Source of the DNA: Rhizoctonia solani
Taxonomy: Eukaryota; Basidiomycota; Agaricomycetes; Cantharellales; Ceratobasidiaceae
Direction of reading: 5' to 3'
Length of the DNA: 64,000 nt
NCBI RefSeq assembly: GCF_016906535.1
Contig: NC_057381.1
Span: 930,001 to 994,000, forward strand
Under the pieces are notes generated by a model. It did no database searches. It had not been told where the DNA came from and worked only from the letters and a program-made list of their open reading frames with translations. Of this stretch, positions 24,693 through 37,218 are shown in pieces; within the stretch, counting starts at the first letter, position 1, and the number at the start of each line of letters is the position of its first letter. Made by a program: the position numbers and the translations under genes.

Positions 24693-25740
24693 GCCACTCT
24701 ATGCGCGATTGAATCGTTTTAGCATGAACCTTTTTTTACCATGTACTTTTTCTTCTTGGGCTGCTTGAACCGGATTTGTAAAGGACTTGAGAACGGACTG
24801 CTACGATCATCTGTATTTGACATGTATAGTTTTGCCGAACGACTGGGCCCGGCGGGCAATGCTATGTACTTATAATTTAATCTACCTCATCCATCATTTA
24901 CGGGCTTTGAGAACGTATATTGCATGGCACAACCTCCTGGATGATGTTCAACCCATAAAAGAATGTGAAGGAAGTCTATAGACAAGATGAGATGTACGAT
25001 GTACGGTTTGTCTTTTGGGAAAAACGAAAATGGTTTTCCTAATAGTTAAATTGATACACACTTTTATCCGCGAATGCAGAAAGTCCCATCACGGACCCCG
25101 CCTGGGCCTCTTGCGCATACATTCATAATGTGACTTATGTCCCTCTATGCCTTAATAGGTGTTGCTCCCGATTCGTCCCTCTAATTAGTGCCTGAGCCAA
25201 GCTATCGCTTTACATTATACTATTCATTCGACTTTGCAAAAGGTCATGCGCAATGGCGATACACCACGATTTACCAGCCCCAGCTGATGTTACACTGGGT
25301 AACGCTAGTTGGCCCTGCCAAGCTCAAATCGGCGCTTGGAGGAGATGGAGTCCCAACTAGTGGCTATTCAGTTCGACTACCTCATTGCACGGACCTTTGA
25401 TGGCCTACATCCCCGACCCAATAGAATATGCCTAGTGATCGTGCGTGTGACTAGATCCACGCTACTTTCGGGTAGGTGATATGGTAATTGCTGCACCTAA
25501 CCGCGACTTGCACGGCCCGAGACTCTATTTGCTCTATCCAATGTCGCCGAACTGGACCCACACGAAGTAAGCATGAGGTTAATTGTCCCTTGGGCGCTCG
25601 GGCTGATTGGCGAACCATCGAGCTGTATGATTTACCGCTTGGCACTAGAATAAATGAATCCGTCTCTCTCGTCGAGTTCAGCATCAGTCTCTCAGTTTCT
25701 CCCAATATCCTCTGAGCAGCGACTCCTCTTCACTATAGAC
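24693..25740. other. Spacer between the tyrosinase genes
   Basis: No supported gene. The final part is the promoter and 5' region of the second tyrosinase. Confidence 0.5.
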
Positions 25741-27008
25741 ATGTTCGCAGTCGCCCAACACACCGTGTTCCTCTGGACTGCTCTTCTGTTCGTCCTCCCA
25801 GCTGTCATTTCAGCACCCACCAAGTCGACCAAATGCACCTATCCCAAGATTCGCCGGGAGTGGTCCACTCTCCCGCAGTCAAAGCGAGATGCGTTCCACA
25901 AGGCGGTCAAGTGCCTTCAGAGCAAGCCTAGCATCGTCGAGACCGGCGGAGTCGCTAAGAACTTGTACGACGACTACACCTACGTCCACTATACCATCAA
26001 TCAAACCAGTACGTAAGCCAAGTTGCGAGCGATCGAGCGTAATTAACTTTTTTTGTCTAGTTCACAAGGTGGCTGCGTTCTTCCCTTGGCATCGCTATTA
26101 TCTCCTTATCCGGGAAAGGGTAAATCTATTGCTCTTAACTCTGTCAAAGTCACATTCTAATGTCCCCCCAAGGACTTGAGCGACTGTGGGTATTCTGACG
26201 GAATCCCTTACTGGGACTGGACCCGCGACGCTGGTAGCGTGAGCGACTTCAAAAACTCGCCGATATTCAATCCCAAGACGGGTTTCGGAGGAACCGGCTA
26301 TCCCGAGGGCGACAACTCGACGGCAAGCTGCGTCAAGAAGGGGCCATATGCTGGGATGCGTGTATGTATAATTTTGCAACTCCCGGATCGTCAGCTGAAC
26401 CCAATATTTATAGGTCAACTTCCCCGAACCTCATTGCTTGAGGCGTAGCTTCAATTTGACCAGCGATATGCCGGGCAATTGGACAAGTTCGGTAGTGAAG
26501 AAGATCATGGATTACCCAGACTACATCCGCTTCTGGAATGACACTGAGCGTAAGCTCCCTCTCCCCCCATGACAAAAAAAACGTGATTCGAAATAACCTT
26601 GGTTCATAGGCATTCCTCATGATAACATCCACCGCGCTGTCGGAGGAGACTTGAGGCGCCAGTTCTCACCCAATGAGCCTCTCGTATGTTGTCTTTTCGT
26701 GCGTGTACCATGCACTTGCTGATATCCCTGGCTAGTTTTTTGTTCACCACGCCCAAGTCGATCGCATGTGGACCCTTTGGCAAGGTCGTAACAAGACCCG
26801 GCTCTCGGATTACGGAGGAAATACTGTCCAGAATACAACCGTCAACACCGCTAGCCTCGACGATACGATGAAATTCTTGGGTCTGGCAGAGGACCGATCT
26901 GTCAAGAGTTTGATGGACACTTTGTCCAATGGGCTTTGCTACAAGGTGCGTTTCAATAGCCCGTAAAAATGAATTGTACTGATTCGAATCATATAGTACG
27001 ATGGATGA
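25741..27008 (+). CDS. Secreted tyrosinase (type-3 copper domain), copy 2
   Basis: Paralogue of the tyrosinase 1 kb upstream. Exons 25741-26008, 26061-26119, 26173-26361, 26414-26549, 26610-26683, 26736-26945 and 26997-27008 give 315 residues. Exons 1, 4, 5 and 6 have exactly the same lengths as in copy 1 (268, 136, 74, 210 nt), confirming tandem duplication. Where copy 1 has a second intron splitting the CuA Trp-His, copy 2 is continuous (AFFPWHRYYL) and instead has an intron before DLSDCGYSD. The signal peptide is FLWTALLFVLPAVISA. CuB residues are kept in PHDNIHRAVGGDLRR and FFVHHAQVDRMW. I chose the ATG at 25741 because it starts the signal peptide; an upstream in-frame ATG at 25654 would bury it. 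The C-terminus ends YDG. Confidence 0.9.
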
Positions 27009-27588
27009 CGAGTGAAAGGACTGAAGGACCGAAGAGGCGGCTATATGATTTCTTATGAGTTTGCAGATTTCGGAGATGATTCACCATGTCTTTCTTTACG
27101 TTTCTTCCTGGGGTGTTTTTTTTTTTGGATATCGGACTTGTACTGAGCTTTCACGGAAAAGGACTTACTATGTGTGTACCATATTTGAGATCCTGTGCAG
27201 TGCTGTTGCACTGTCACCACGGTCTATTCCCAACAATTTATATGTGTTCAACTGAATCATGTGAGGGAAAATTGGCCGAGGCGGATTCGGACTTGTCGTT
27301 AGTAGAGTCGCTCAGCATGGCTCGCGAAGCCGTTCAGCCGGGCCGAGTTTTAGCACCACTCATTGTGTAGATCCTCGAATTGATACAGACAAATTGAGTT
27401 ATATTCGCGAATTCATGTACGAAAAGTATGTAGAAAGAGCATGGACGAAGCGAAACCCGACAAATTAGATCGACCAAGAAAACCAAAGATGTGCACATGT
27501 ACAGCATAAACAAATATTCAAAGCATACAAAACCACACAAACTAAAGCTACAAAAAAAAACGCTAAGATATTCAGAGATTTAATTAAA
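27009..27588. other. 3' spacer between tyrosinase 2 and HD1
   Basis: No gene seen; this is convergent 3' sequence of the plus-strand tyrosinase and minus-strand HD1. Confidence 0.5.
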
Positions 27589-30500
27589 TCACGACCGACC
27601 GCCCTCGGGCAACAGCTGCTTTTTCAGCTTTTCTTGCGCAAGCAAAAACTGTTTGAAATGCTCCTCTTGTTCACGCTTGAAGCGTTCTCTCATTTCCTCT
27701 TGGGTGCGCGTAAACTCGAGTTCGTGTTGCCTGAGGATCGAAGCAGCGTCTGGTACTGGGGCCGCTGTGGGCGCGTGGTTTGGCGCGGGTGCGTACTGAA
27801 CTGGTTGGGGTTGAGATTGAGGGAATACGGGTGTGTGGTGATATTCTTGCGAAGAAGGTGAAGTGGAATGGTGGATGTATGCGTTGCGCCGCTCATGGCT
27901 CGGGTCGTAGTGATGGTGCGCTTGGGCAGGGAAAGAACGAGAAGGCGGTGGAGAAGGCGAAGGGAAAGACGGTGTTGATGGATGATGGTATTGCTGAGAT
28001 TGCGGTTGCGGTTGAGGCGGAGGTTGAGATTGCACTGGTTGAGAATAGGGAGTTTGCCAGAGACCTCCCGGACGTCGGGGCTGCGATTGTGGCTGTGACT
28101 GTGGCTGCGATTGCGATTGCGACTGGTGGGGTTGAGGGTGGGGGAAGTTGGGAGCTGGAGAATGACTTTGAGGGTGAGGGAATGATCGCCGGGGCTGTGT
28201 CGGGGGGATCGAAGGAGTACGAGCGTGCTGAGGACGCATATCATTCTGCGGCTGGGACGGATGTGGCTGGGGTGTGACGTACCCCATCGAAGTTCGTTGA
28301 TGAGAAACGGGAGCTCTCGATTCTGTGGGCACGGCGTATATGGGATGACTATATGCGCCTTGATTCCCGGCGTAATCTGCATTGAAACCAGAGCTATCTT
28401 GAGAACCAGGCACATTGAATTGATGATGTTGCGCGTCATGTTCGCTCGGAAGTTGTGCGAGCGCAGCGTTTAGCCAGGACATATCAGAGTCGCCATCCCC
28501 AGTCGGTGTAACAGTGCTAGCGGATGAGTATGGCGAAAGTGGAGGATGTTGGGGGGCAGCAAAATTGTTGTAAACTTGGGGTTCGATCGGAGTAGCCAAG
28601 TTTGGAATAGGGGTATGAGGCTCGGTCTGAAGCGGAGTCTGGTTCATGGACGAACCGGGTTGATGGTTCGCGACGCTAGTATGCAGGAACGGCGTCATGT
28701 TAGTCTCTTGATTCAGATCGACGGACATCGCCGGGAAGGTATCTTCGGTAAATAATTCGAAGTTGTCGCCACCAAACATACCACTTTGAAGCGCATATTC
28801 GGCTAGTTGCTGGGAATATCTACGAGGTTGCTCGCCCGGGACTTCAATAGGAAGTCCGAGACTCGTTGATGCAGCTGGCATCGGCACATCCTGGGACCCG
28901 GATGGGGGCGCAAACTCGCCAAATTCAGAATCCTGTGCGGGAGCCGGTACGGGAGTAGGACTATTTTCGCTGGGCGGCAATTGTGTGGTAGAAGTCGTAG
29001 GCGACGCCCATTGGATGGAAAATAGTTGGGACAAGTCGGTCATTGCAGCACCATCAGTGTTTTCTCCAGCACCGGGGAACCCTTCAAAGGTGGCTGCATC
29101 ACGGCGACGACGCTTACTGGGTGACAAACCATCGGGGAAAGCACTCGTCTCGCCCGATCCGCCAGGATAATTAGTATCTTCGCCAAATCCGGGCGACTTT
29201 CGCTTCAGAGGGTTGGCTTGGGCAGCGAGCATAGCCTTCTTAAGAGCTTTGCGTTCTTTCTTGGACAAAGGATTTCCGTTTTCGTCTACCTTAGGAACTC
29301 GAATCTTAGCCATTTGAGAAGCACTATAGTCTGAATCAGCATCCATGATACGCATATATAAGGGTCCACCTACTCGTTTTCACTCTCTCCCTCCTGATCC
29401 TTACGACGTTTGGGGCTATCCTGCGAGCCGTCGTCGTCATCGTCTCGTTTGCGCTTGTTCAGTGCCAGCAATTTTTCGTGTAGTTCACGCGCAGCGTGAA
29501 TGCCTTGAACTGCGTTCTGCTCAATTCGCTTTCGTTCTTCCCGATCACGCTTTCGCTCTTCTTTGCGCGCCTCGCGTTCTTGTTTTCTCTTTTCTCCGTC
29601 CATCTTATTCGCGCGTGCTTCTCGTCTCTGCGCCTTCTTCCGTTCTTCATGCGCTCGCACCTCCTCTTCCGTCCACGGCTTGATCTGCAGAATCTGGTCC
29701 CACCCTTCACCGTACACCTCCCGCGACACCATGTCCACCACCGCCCGCATCGCCATCACCTCCTCCACGATCGACTGGTCTACCTTGCAGCCCGGTGGCG
29801 CAGCCCCGCTCGGAAGTGGGTTCGGCGGAGGTCGGCCGGCGACCTGGGCCTCGACACGGGCAACGAGGTCCCGCATGATCTCACGCTTGGATCCGGCACG
29901 GTGCTTGTATATGTCCATCCATTTGGACCGGCGGCGGATGTTGACGAACCAGAGGTTGAGAGAGCGAAGGGTGAAGTCGGGAGAGGACTGCTTCAAGATC
30001 TGATGTTTCTGTACGGTTGTTGGGTACGGGTCACCAAGGTGGGATAGAAAGAAGTCTCGGCAAGCGCCTGCAGATGTGGATGAGATGTCAAAGTTAGCTT
30101 GGGGTATGTAACAGGCCTTCAAAGTGATCTTACCAAACTTCATGGAGTCAGTAGGAGGAGCGGTAACAACCCGGAGCTTCTTGCCGTTTTCGTTCGACGG
30201 CCCTGGCTTTTCGCCGACTGGTGTCGGCCTGTTGGCTTCGGTGTACACCCGGCGCTTCGGGTTGCCGGCAGGGGACTTGGGACCGCGCTTCGACTTTTTG
30301 CCCGACTGCCGTACTTTCCCGGATTTCCCGGCTTTCGACTTATGAGACCGGGCCGAACGCTTGTGGCGGCGCCGGACAGCCTTTGTGAATATCTCTTGGA
30401 TTGTGTTGGCTTGCCTTGATGATGCCTCTGTACCCTCGTGCTCGAATCGCATGAATGTCGAGCATATCGTGCTGAGGGGACGGGTAGCGTTTGCGAGTAT

Positions 30501-30680
30501 TTGGATTAGAGCTGCGGACGCACGCCCGTCGAGAATAGATTGCTGGGCTTGAAGAAGAATCGACTCAAGGTGAGTAGAAAAAACAGCGCATGCATCAGCT
30601 CCCGCAGCAATGGCCTTCAGAAACTGAACCTCGAGAGTTTGGATTTGCTGAATCAGGTCGCTGTCTCCGACACAGCTCAT
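27589..30680 (-). CDS. HD1: HD1-class (TALE-type) homeodomain mating-type protein
   Basis: HD1 partner of the A mating-type system. The chosen ATG (30680) opens MSCVGDSDLIQQIQTLEVQF; the frame stays open to 31004, so an earlier start such as 30904 is possible. A basic region (RRRHKRSARSHKSKAGKSGK) precedes the atypical homeodomain, ACRDFFLSHLGDPYPTTVQK through LNLWFVNIRRRSKW (about residues 180-240), with WFVNIRRR typical of HD1. A 66-nt intron (30133-30068) lies inside the homeodomain; its length is a multiple of three with no stop. A long charged helix rich in Lys/Arg/Glu and a bipartite-looking NLS (KRKRDDDDDGSQDSPKRRK) follow. I infer a 50-nt intron (29373-29324; GTAGGT donor, CTGAT branch, TATAG acceptor) that removes the stop at 29370. 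It joins in frame a further 574 residues that are Pro/Gln/Ser-rich and end in a coiled coil. The total is about 991 residues. Without this intron there would be two genes 14 bp apart. Confidence 0.88.
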
Positions 30681-31114
30681 GGCGGTTGGAGGGTGGTGTC
30701 GAGGTGTGGTTGATGAGACTGGAAGTTGGAGGTTGACACCCTCGGACAAGAGAACAAAAGAACGATGGGCCGAATCTCTATTGTAACAGTCCCTCACATG
30801 CCCAAACATGCCCACACAAGCATTTTCCGCCGACAAACGCTGAGGCGGTATATTATCACAAGGTAACTGCTGTGGCAAGAGGTCCGGAGACGTGGCCTCA
30901 GACATGGTAAAAGACCGTGAGAGACTGAGTGACAACTGAGTCTCCATTTGCATGAGCTTAGACTCGAGTATACATGTGTTTGTGCATGTGTGACATGCTT
31001 GCATCCGGTTGAAATTGCATTGTTCGACTTCGGTTGCAGACTTCGAACCTGCAGACTTCCACCCTCACTCACAACCCCTCCCACAACCATCTGCTGGTTT
31101 GAGGTTACGAAGTC
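30681..31114. promoter_or_regulatory. Shared divergent promoter of HD1 and HD2
   Basis: The 434 bp between the two start codons drive HD1 leftwards and HD2 rightwards, the usual arrangement of basidiomycete HD pairs. The region may be shorter if HD1 starts at its upstream ATG. I do not recognise specific operator sequences. Confidence 0.6.
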
Positions 31115-33097
31115 ATGGACAAGTCCTTATTTCATTCTGTCTTTCAGACCATCCAGAAACATGCTACTTTCACACCTGACCAACTCGCTACTGCCTCCAG
31201 GGATCATCCACTGTTTGATTGCCACTTTGCCCATACGCCAATATCTATACCATTACCGGATCTCAATACGTGCTTGTCATCTTTCAACCTACCTCCACAC
31301 CTGAACAACGAACTTCAAGCGCTCCTGACCAAAGATTTGAGCGATGATGGTACTTTCATTGCGCAAACCCAGCAACGCTTACTTCAACAGCTCAGTCGAC
31401 TCAGTACATCGTCAGACCCTACAAGGATCCCCTCCCTTGTCCACGCCGCCCTCGATGCATTTCTTCGACAGTCGGTCAATTCTCGAATTGAGGCTTTGTG
31501 TAGTGAAATATCTGAATTTAGTCTCCAAGAGCACTCTCCTTCTGACTCAGATTATATTTCCGACTCTGAATCAGGTATGTCATTAATAATCCACTAGAAC
31601 ATTATTTAATTCATTACAATATATATAGTCCTGGATGAAAGCGATAACGGCGAAGAAGACGAAGAGACTGAGGGGTTGGCCGATGATGACGACAATGCAC
31701 CCATTCGGCCCGAAGAAGACATACCTCCATTAGAAACAGTATGTACTCGCACAGATTTAGTTCAATTAATGAAATTTAACATATGTGATCATTCAGAAAT
31801 ATTTGCCTATATTTGAAGCCCTGCACGAACGAGGCAAGGTTCTTACCAAACCTGAGAAAACCTATTTGGTCAATATGACTGGCATGACATACAGACAAAT
31901 CACCATTTGGGTAAGTGATTATCAGGCCAGTTTTCAATATACAAATTGAATTGGTTCTAGTTCCAGAATCGACGAAGAGGAGAACTCAAGGAACACGCCC
32001 AACGCACATCTCTCTCCCACACCGGTTCCGTTAACTCCTGTGCATCGTCCGAGGTCTCAGACGATGAGGGCGACCTTGAACAAAGAATCGCAGTCCCCAG
32101 ACCTGATGCTACCTTCGATATCCGCTCATGGCGCCTCACATCAGCGCTCCCTATCAAAGCTGGTACCTATGGGTCGTTTCCTACTAGCCCGATGAAAGTG
32201 AATTTCGATAATTCTACTATCAACTCGGACTCCGATTCCGGCGATACAGACTTGTCAGATGATTTCAACGAAGGAGCCGATTTGCTGCCCAGCATACATG
32301 CCCCTTCATTATCTACTTCAATTACTACCATCAACTCTACTGCAGCCTCGAACAATTCATTGCGAGAGGTTTCGGGAACGGCAACAGGGCCAGTCAACTA
32401 TAACGCAGATGATTCCACTAAGGCCAAGGCCACCTTGCGTATTACCAAGGGTCTCCCCACGCGCCACAATGATTCAAATGTTATACGAACGATACCAGTG
32501 CAGCCTTCGTTTACTTTCAACTTTGGACATGCCAACCTTCCGTCGACTCAATCTCCACCGATCTCCACACCCCCGCATTCGGTCACATCCAGCGCACACG
32601 GTCTAACTATTCAAGTGAATGCTACGCTCCCTTCATCGACTACAACCCTTCAATCTTTATCTCAGGAGATTCCTAGCACTACTGTGCTTATGCCTATTCC
32701 AGTGCCTTCCAGCGGGCTCTCTCCACAAAACTCTATTTCAACCCAATCTTCGCAGCGATCTTCTACGCCATCAGGCCATTCTGCGTCATCCCCTCGTCCC
32801 ATAACAAAGCCTCTTCCTCGTCGCACCGGGTGCGCACCTCGCCCTCGACCACCTCCCCGTGCCAGTCCTCCCTCAGTTGTGACTTCTGGCACTATTCCAG
32901 GCTCGAAGCGAGCTTCCATTGTATTACCCCCATCGAGTAATCCTTCGTTAGGAAACACAACGTTGGGCTCTTTATTGTGTCCTAACCAGCCAGCGCCGAG
33001 AATACCGCAAGACATGGAAGAGCGACTAACTGCAATGGCAGGTCGTATGGGCGTTGGTTCGCGTGCAAACCCCGAAGCCGGCACACCCAAGCATTAG
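31115..33097 (+). CDS. HD2: HD2-class homeodomain mating-type protein, paired with HD1
   Basis: Exons 31115-31574, 31629-31738, 31797-31910 and 31961-33097 give 606 residues with all phases consistent and GT-AG introns of 54, 58 and 50 nt. The N-terminal about 150 residues (MDKSLFHSVFQTIQKHATFT onward) are predicted helical and are the expected self/non-self recognition part. A Ser/Asp/Glu-rich acidic region follows. The homeodomain runs KYLPIFEALHERGKVLTKPE to WFQNRRRGELKE (about residues 191-240) and differs from the second HD2 in the window at one visible residue (VNM versus VNL). The C-terminal half is Ser/Thr/Pro-rich with the conserved blocks GHSASSPRP, RRTGCAPRPRPPPR and MEERLTAMAGRMGVGSR, then ends earlier than the second copy. 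Transcribed divergently from HD1, starting 434 bp away. Confidence 0.95.
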
Positions 33098-34065
33098 AGA
33101 AGCTACCTTCCACCCCTTCGTCTCGACTACCCGCCCAAATTACATCGTACTTTCATTCTGGCTGACGCCTCTCCCTGGATTAGCTACTTCTGTTGTCTGC
33201 TGAATCGACACTACTGTCTGCATCTGGCCAGTATACACAACATTTCTCTGGATCAACACCATGAAAACCACTATAGTATGACTGGAGATCAGTCTCCTTG
33301 CTAACTTGAACTCTACTTCCAAAACACGCTCGTAAGCCGTACTTCATATTATGTGCTCTTATTTCACGCATTCCGTATTCGTTTTGTTGAAACATTTGCC
33401 CTTCATTGCTTTTTCTAACTCCGTTGTAATAGCCCTCTTATTGTGTGTGACCATCTTATATGTACTTCGCCTTGCTTTGTATGTTTCGAATCCAATTCAT
33501 GTATTATTATTTTGCACCCAGGCTTTCAGACCGGTCCGACGCTTCTCCGGACTGCTCTCGAGAATGTGATCCGACACACCTTGGGCCACAGATGCTTCGG
33601 CGAGTATAAAGCCAGGATGCCTTTCCTCAATGGCAACGCCAAGCGCCCACGCGACGAGCCAAACCAACCTCCTTTTCCACTGCCCACTTGCAGAGGATAG
33701 CCACAAGATACTTTCCGAGGCGGCACCCGATCCCAATCTCTCTGCCCCCTTCGAAACATTCAAGGTTCTGGGAGCGGTTGCAAAAATTATATACCGCTCT
33801 GAAATCGGCCTCTATAGATAAATCCACTTGCCCCAATAGCCCTTATAGCCCGACCCGACATACCGGAAAGGCTCTTTCCTTCTCATCTACGGCTGACGTC
33901 TGCCGTTTCGTGCTTTTCTTTTTCTCTTTCATCCCTATCTTTCATCACTGCTTTACCTTGTGCTCATTGTCGGGTCGTGTCGCGCAATGATGTCGTTTCG
34001 TGTTCTCTTATGAGCGGCTTGCCTTGTTCGCGCATACAGCTCCCGTTGGTCTATAACGGAACTAT

Positions 34066-34103
<38 letters not shown>

Positions 34104-34366
34104 CCTAACACCTGCTTTACAAAGTACGAACATTTAGCTATAATGCACTTATGGGCGACCCAGCTTGCCACTTATTATTTACATCCTACATAAGCACCTA
34201 CAGCAGGTGACAGAATTAAATTAACCTACCAAGGACTCCTGGACCACGCTCACCATCGATTTGGCTATATATACATTCGCAGACTACAGTACTTATCTAA
34301 TCTAGCGCATGGAGATTAATCTCATGATCAGCGCTAATCGATTCTCAGTGGTCGTCCTTTTTATCG
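33098..34366. other. Intergenic region with a 33-base poly(A) run
   Basis: No supported gene. An uninterrupted A run occupies 34069-34101. A TATA-like TATATATA at about 34264 lies upstream of the next gene. Confidence 0.6.
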
Positions 34367-34874
34367 ATGTCCTCAACAAAATCTCCCGTAACATGTCATG
34401 GTCAGTATAATGTCTTTGCTACAAGTTATTGCCCTAACCCGTTCCGTAAATAGTGTTGGATTCCACACTTGGCAAGCCAGCCGCCAATGTTGGTGTCAGA
34501 CTGGAGGGTATGGAAGGACCATCATTCGTGACCCTAGCTTCGGGGTATGCTCGAACTATATTTTTAACACATTTAAATAACCCTAGGTTACTGTCCAGGG
34601 AGACCGATTCGGATGGCCGATGCACAAACCTCCTCCCAGCCCAACCTCGCTTAAAGGCTGGTATATATAAAATGATATTCAATACGGGACAATACTTTGA
34701 AAAGGATAAACGTGATACCTTTTACCCGGTCGCTGAAGTACGATAATTCCTACACTATTGGACTCTCAACTTACCCCACCATAGATCACATTCCATCTTT
34801 CCAAACCAGACGAACACTATCACATTCCGCTACTTCTTAGTCCTTGGTCATATACTACTTACCGTGGTAGTTAG
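34367..34874 (+). CDS. 5-hydroxyisourate hydrolase (transthyretin-related)
   Basis: Enzyme of urate catabolism that hydrolyses 5-hydroxyisourate, usually peroxisomal or cytosolic. Exons 34367-34400, 34454-34544, 34587-34737 and 34785-34874 give 121 residues, the normal family size, with all phases consistent. Family motifs: CHVLDSTLGKPAANV at the N-terminus, ETDSDGRC in the middle, GQYF followed by FYPVAEITF, a His-rich HYHIPLLLSPWSYTTY and the C-terminal signature YRGS. Introns are 53, 42 and 47 nt. The catalytic His and Arg expected in the N-terminal CHVLD and the LSPWSYTTYRGS end are present. Confidence 0.92.
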
Positions 34875-37218
34875 AGTTCTAGTATCGCTTATAATGATCT
34901 GCTCACTGCCGGTATTCGCTATAATCGCATTGCGTGACTAAATGAAAATTAACCTTGCCTTGCCGCTACGGCCCGATGTCCTTTCACCCACTTGCTTCCC
35001 ATAGCACCGGAGTGTTACGAGCTCCCAGTCTCACCTCTCTTGGAGCTCTGGCCATGATTTGCCAATTCAAACTCTGCACACGAGCCCTGGAGCGTGTTCC
35101 TAGATACGCGACCGGTTCCTTGCGCACCTTTGTTTTACTGTTTTCTTCTGCTCGTTGGGTCATCGAACGTGGAGCCAAGGGGTTGACCGTGTTTCATCGT
35201 CAACGCCCGCACGTCACAATCGTTACTTAGCATTAGCACACCCAGTAGCACAACTCCCATGAGCATTTCCCTAAAATGTGCACACCACCACCGATAAGAC
35301 CAATTCAAAACATGAGCAAGTTTAGCCTTCCCGTAAGCCCGCCTTACGGTGGAAAGTGATTGGATCATAGTTCACGTTTTTCGTGAATTTTGATTGCAGC
35401 GCCAAACCAACCACCACAACCCTCGCATACATCCGTTGTGGCGCAGCGCCATCCGTTGGGTGGGGGTTGTTTCTCTCAGACTGGCAGGCCCATAAATCCA
35501 ATCAAGCTCCATTGTTTGGATAGTTGCCAGAGATAGATAGGACACTATTTAGATTAATTCTGTCAAAATCGACACGCGTAAATTAGCGTGTTCTCGTAAG
35601 TAAGGGATAGCATCTAGGCATAAGTTCTCTGATATCAATTTATGGTATACTCCGATCAGGATGGGTAGATCAAGGCAGTACATGCTATCAAAAATTAGCC
35701 ACAGATTAAGAATGTTGCAAGGCGCAGCCGTAAATCCTGCCGAGGAGTAGTCGACTGAACGATCAAATATACCCTTCCAAATTCTGAGAATATAATAACC
35801 GACGGCGGACCACTTCGAGAACCATGCTGGCAAGAGGGAATTTACTAGGGAATAACTGGAGATTAGGATTAACGGGCCATTGACTTTGTTACTCTATATT
35901 CCTATAATCAATTGATTCCAACTGCGCGACAACGATGCTCTTCGTCAATCAGCATACATGCAAGGATTCAGCCAGACATCTATGCGTTGTAAACGACTTG
36001 GTTGTCATTGAGAAATACGATATCAATACCTTCAGATAAGTCCCAAATGGTGAATAAGTTATGTCTATAAATTAAATAAGCGTATAATTCGCCTTCCGAA
36101 CTCCAGCTGGGGTGACGGCGACACGCTGGGTCCAAGATTGGAACCCCGAACGGGTATGCGCTGCCCCCGGGGCATCAAGAACCTCAGTCCACGATCTAGG
36201 ACGTTGCTCCGTAATTCCGTAATTCCCATCGGTTTTCGAGAGGCCAGATTATTGAGGAAGCATTCTGTTAAACATCATTAATCAATCGTCCCGTAGACTT
36301 CTTTCAGGTCAAGTGCCTATGTGTATTTTATGCTTCCATTGTCTTTCCGTCAAATACCTTACATGGAATACTTATTGTTACCAAAGTTATCAAATACCTT
36401 GAGTGCTTCTTGATGAGAACCCTGAGCAGCATCTATAAGCCTCAACAAATCCCTTACATGGTTTATTTTCCACACGTTGGATATATGCTATAGTAGTATC
36501 ATTTCTCGTGCATTAAATTCCTTCCTTCCCATTTTTCCGAGTTATGTCACAAGCATCGGCAACTAAATGAAAAGGCCGATAAACACCGAAAGCGAAAGCA
36601 ACGCGGAGGAAAGCTACCCCTTGCCCATGGGCCCGCAGGTAGACAGGCCGTCAAGCCCATAAGGATGACAAAACGAAGGCCTGCCCCCACTCTGGATAGT
36701 TGAAGACGATTCAAATTCTTGTAACTTGAGTGGGGCAGTCTCTGTCTATGTATCTTATACTTGTAAGGTGAGGAAGACAATTCTATCGGATAACCACTCG
36801 GTTTATATAATCTCACCCCTTTGACCTTTGTGGCAACCTATCGTTAGGACAGCCACCACATGGCCCGATTCGTTCCTGTGCCGTCAGTCTGGGATGAATG
36901 AACCGCGTCTGCTATCCCTATGATGTCGCACGCGAGAATTCTGATTTCAACCTTGTGCTAGGATCGACACTGACAGATCGAAGAGAACTGAAACTGGATC
37001 AGTGGGTCTCGAGGTCTCCCGGAAACTACCTAGATCTTCCCAAGTTCCTGGGATGTATTTTGCGTTGTTCAGTCAATCACCGGAGGAGCGCCTAGGAATT
37101 GGTAAAAACAGTGTCTCCGTGTTTTGTGACAGAACTTACCTATAAGTATAGGGCAGGGCATCCTCTTTCACCCACTATGCACTTTTAGGTCCCCAGTGGC
37201 TCGTCGGCGCCGGCGACG
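34875..37218. other. Intergenic, no supported gene
   Basis: Short frames on both strands show no splice-consistent coding structure. I see no RNA gene or element signature. Confidence 0.5.

Noticed and set aside
27690..28439. 249-codon minus-strand frame overlapping the HD1 tail
   Set aside because: Shadow frame within the Pro/Gln repeat region of the longer open frame; composition reflects the repetitive codons.
29496..30047. Plus-strand frames of 146-183 codons over HD1
   Set aside because: Antisense to the charged helix of HD1; rich in Phe/Leu/Ser from complementing Lys/Glu/Arg codons.
32662..33090. 142-codon minus-strand frame over HD2 3' end
   Set aside because: Antisense of the conserved HD2 C-terminus; equivalent antisense frames appear at the duplicated HD2 copies for the same reason.
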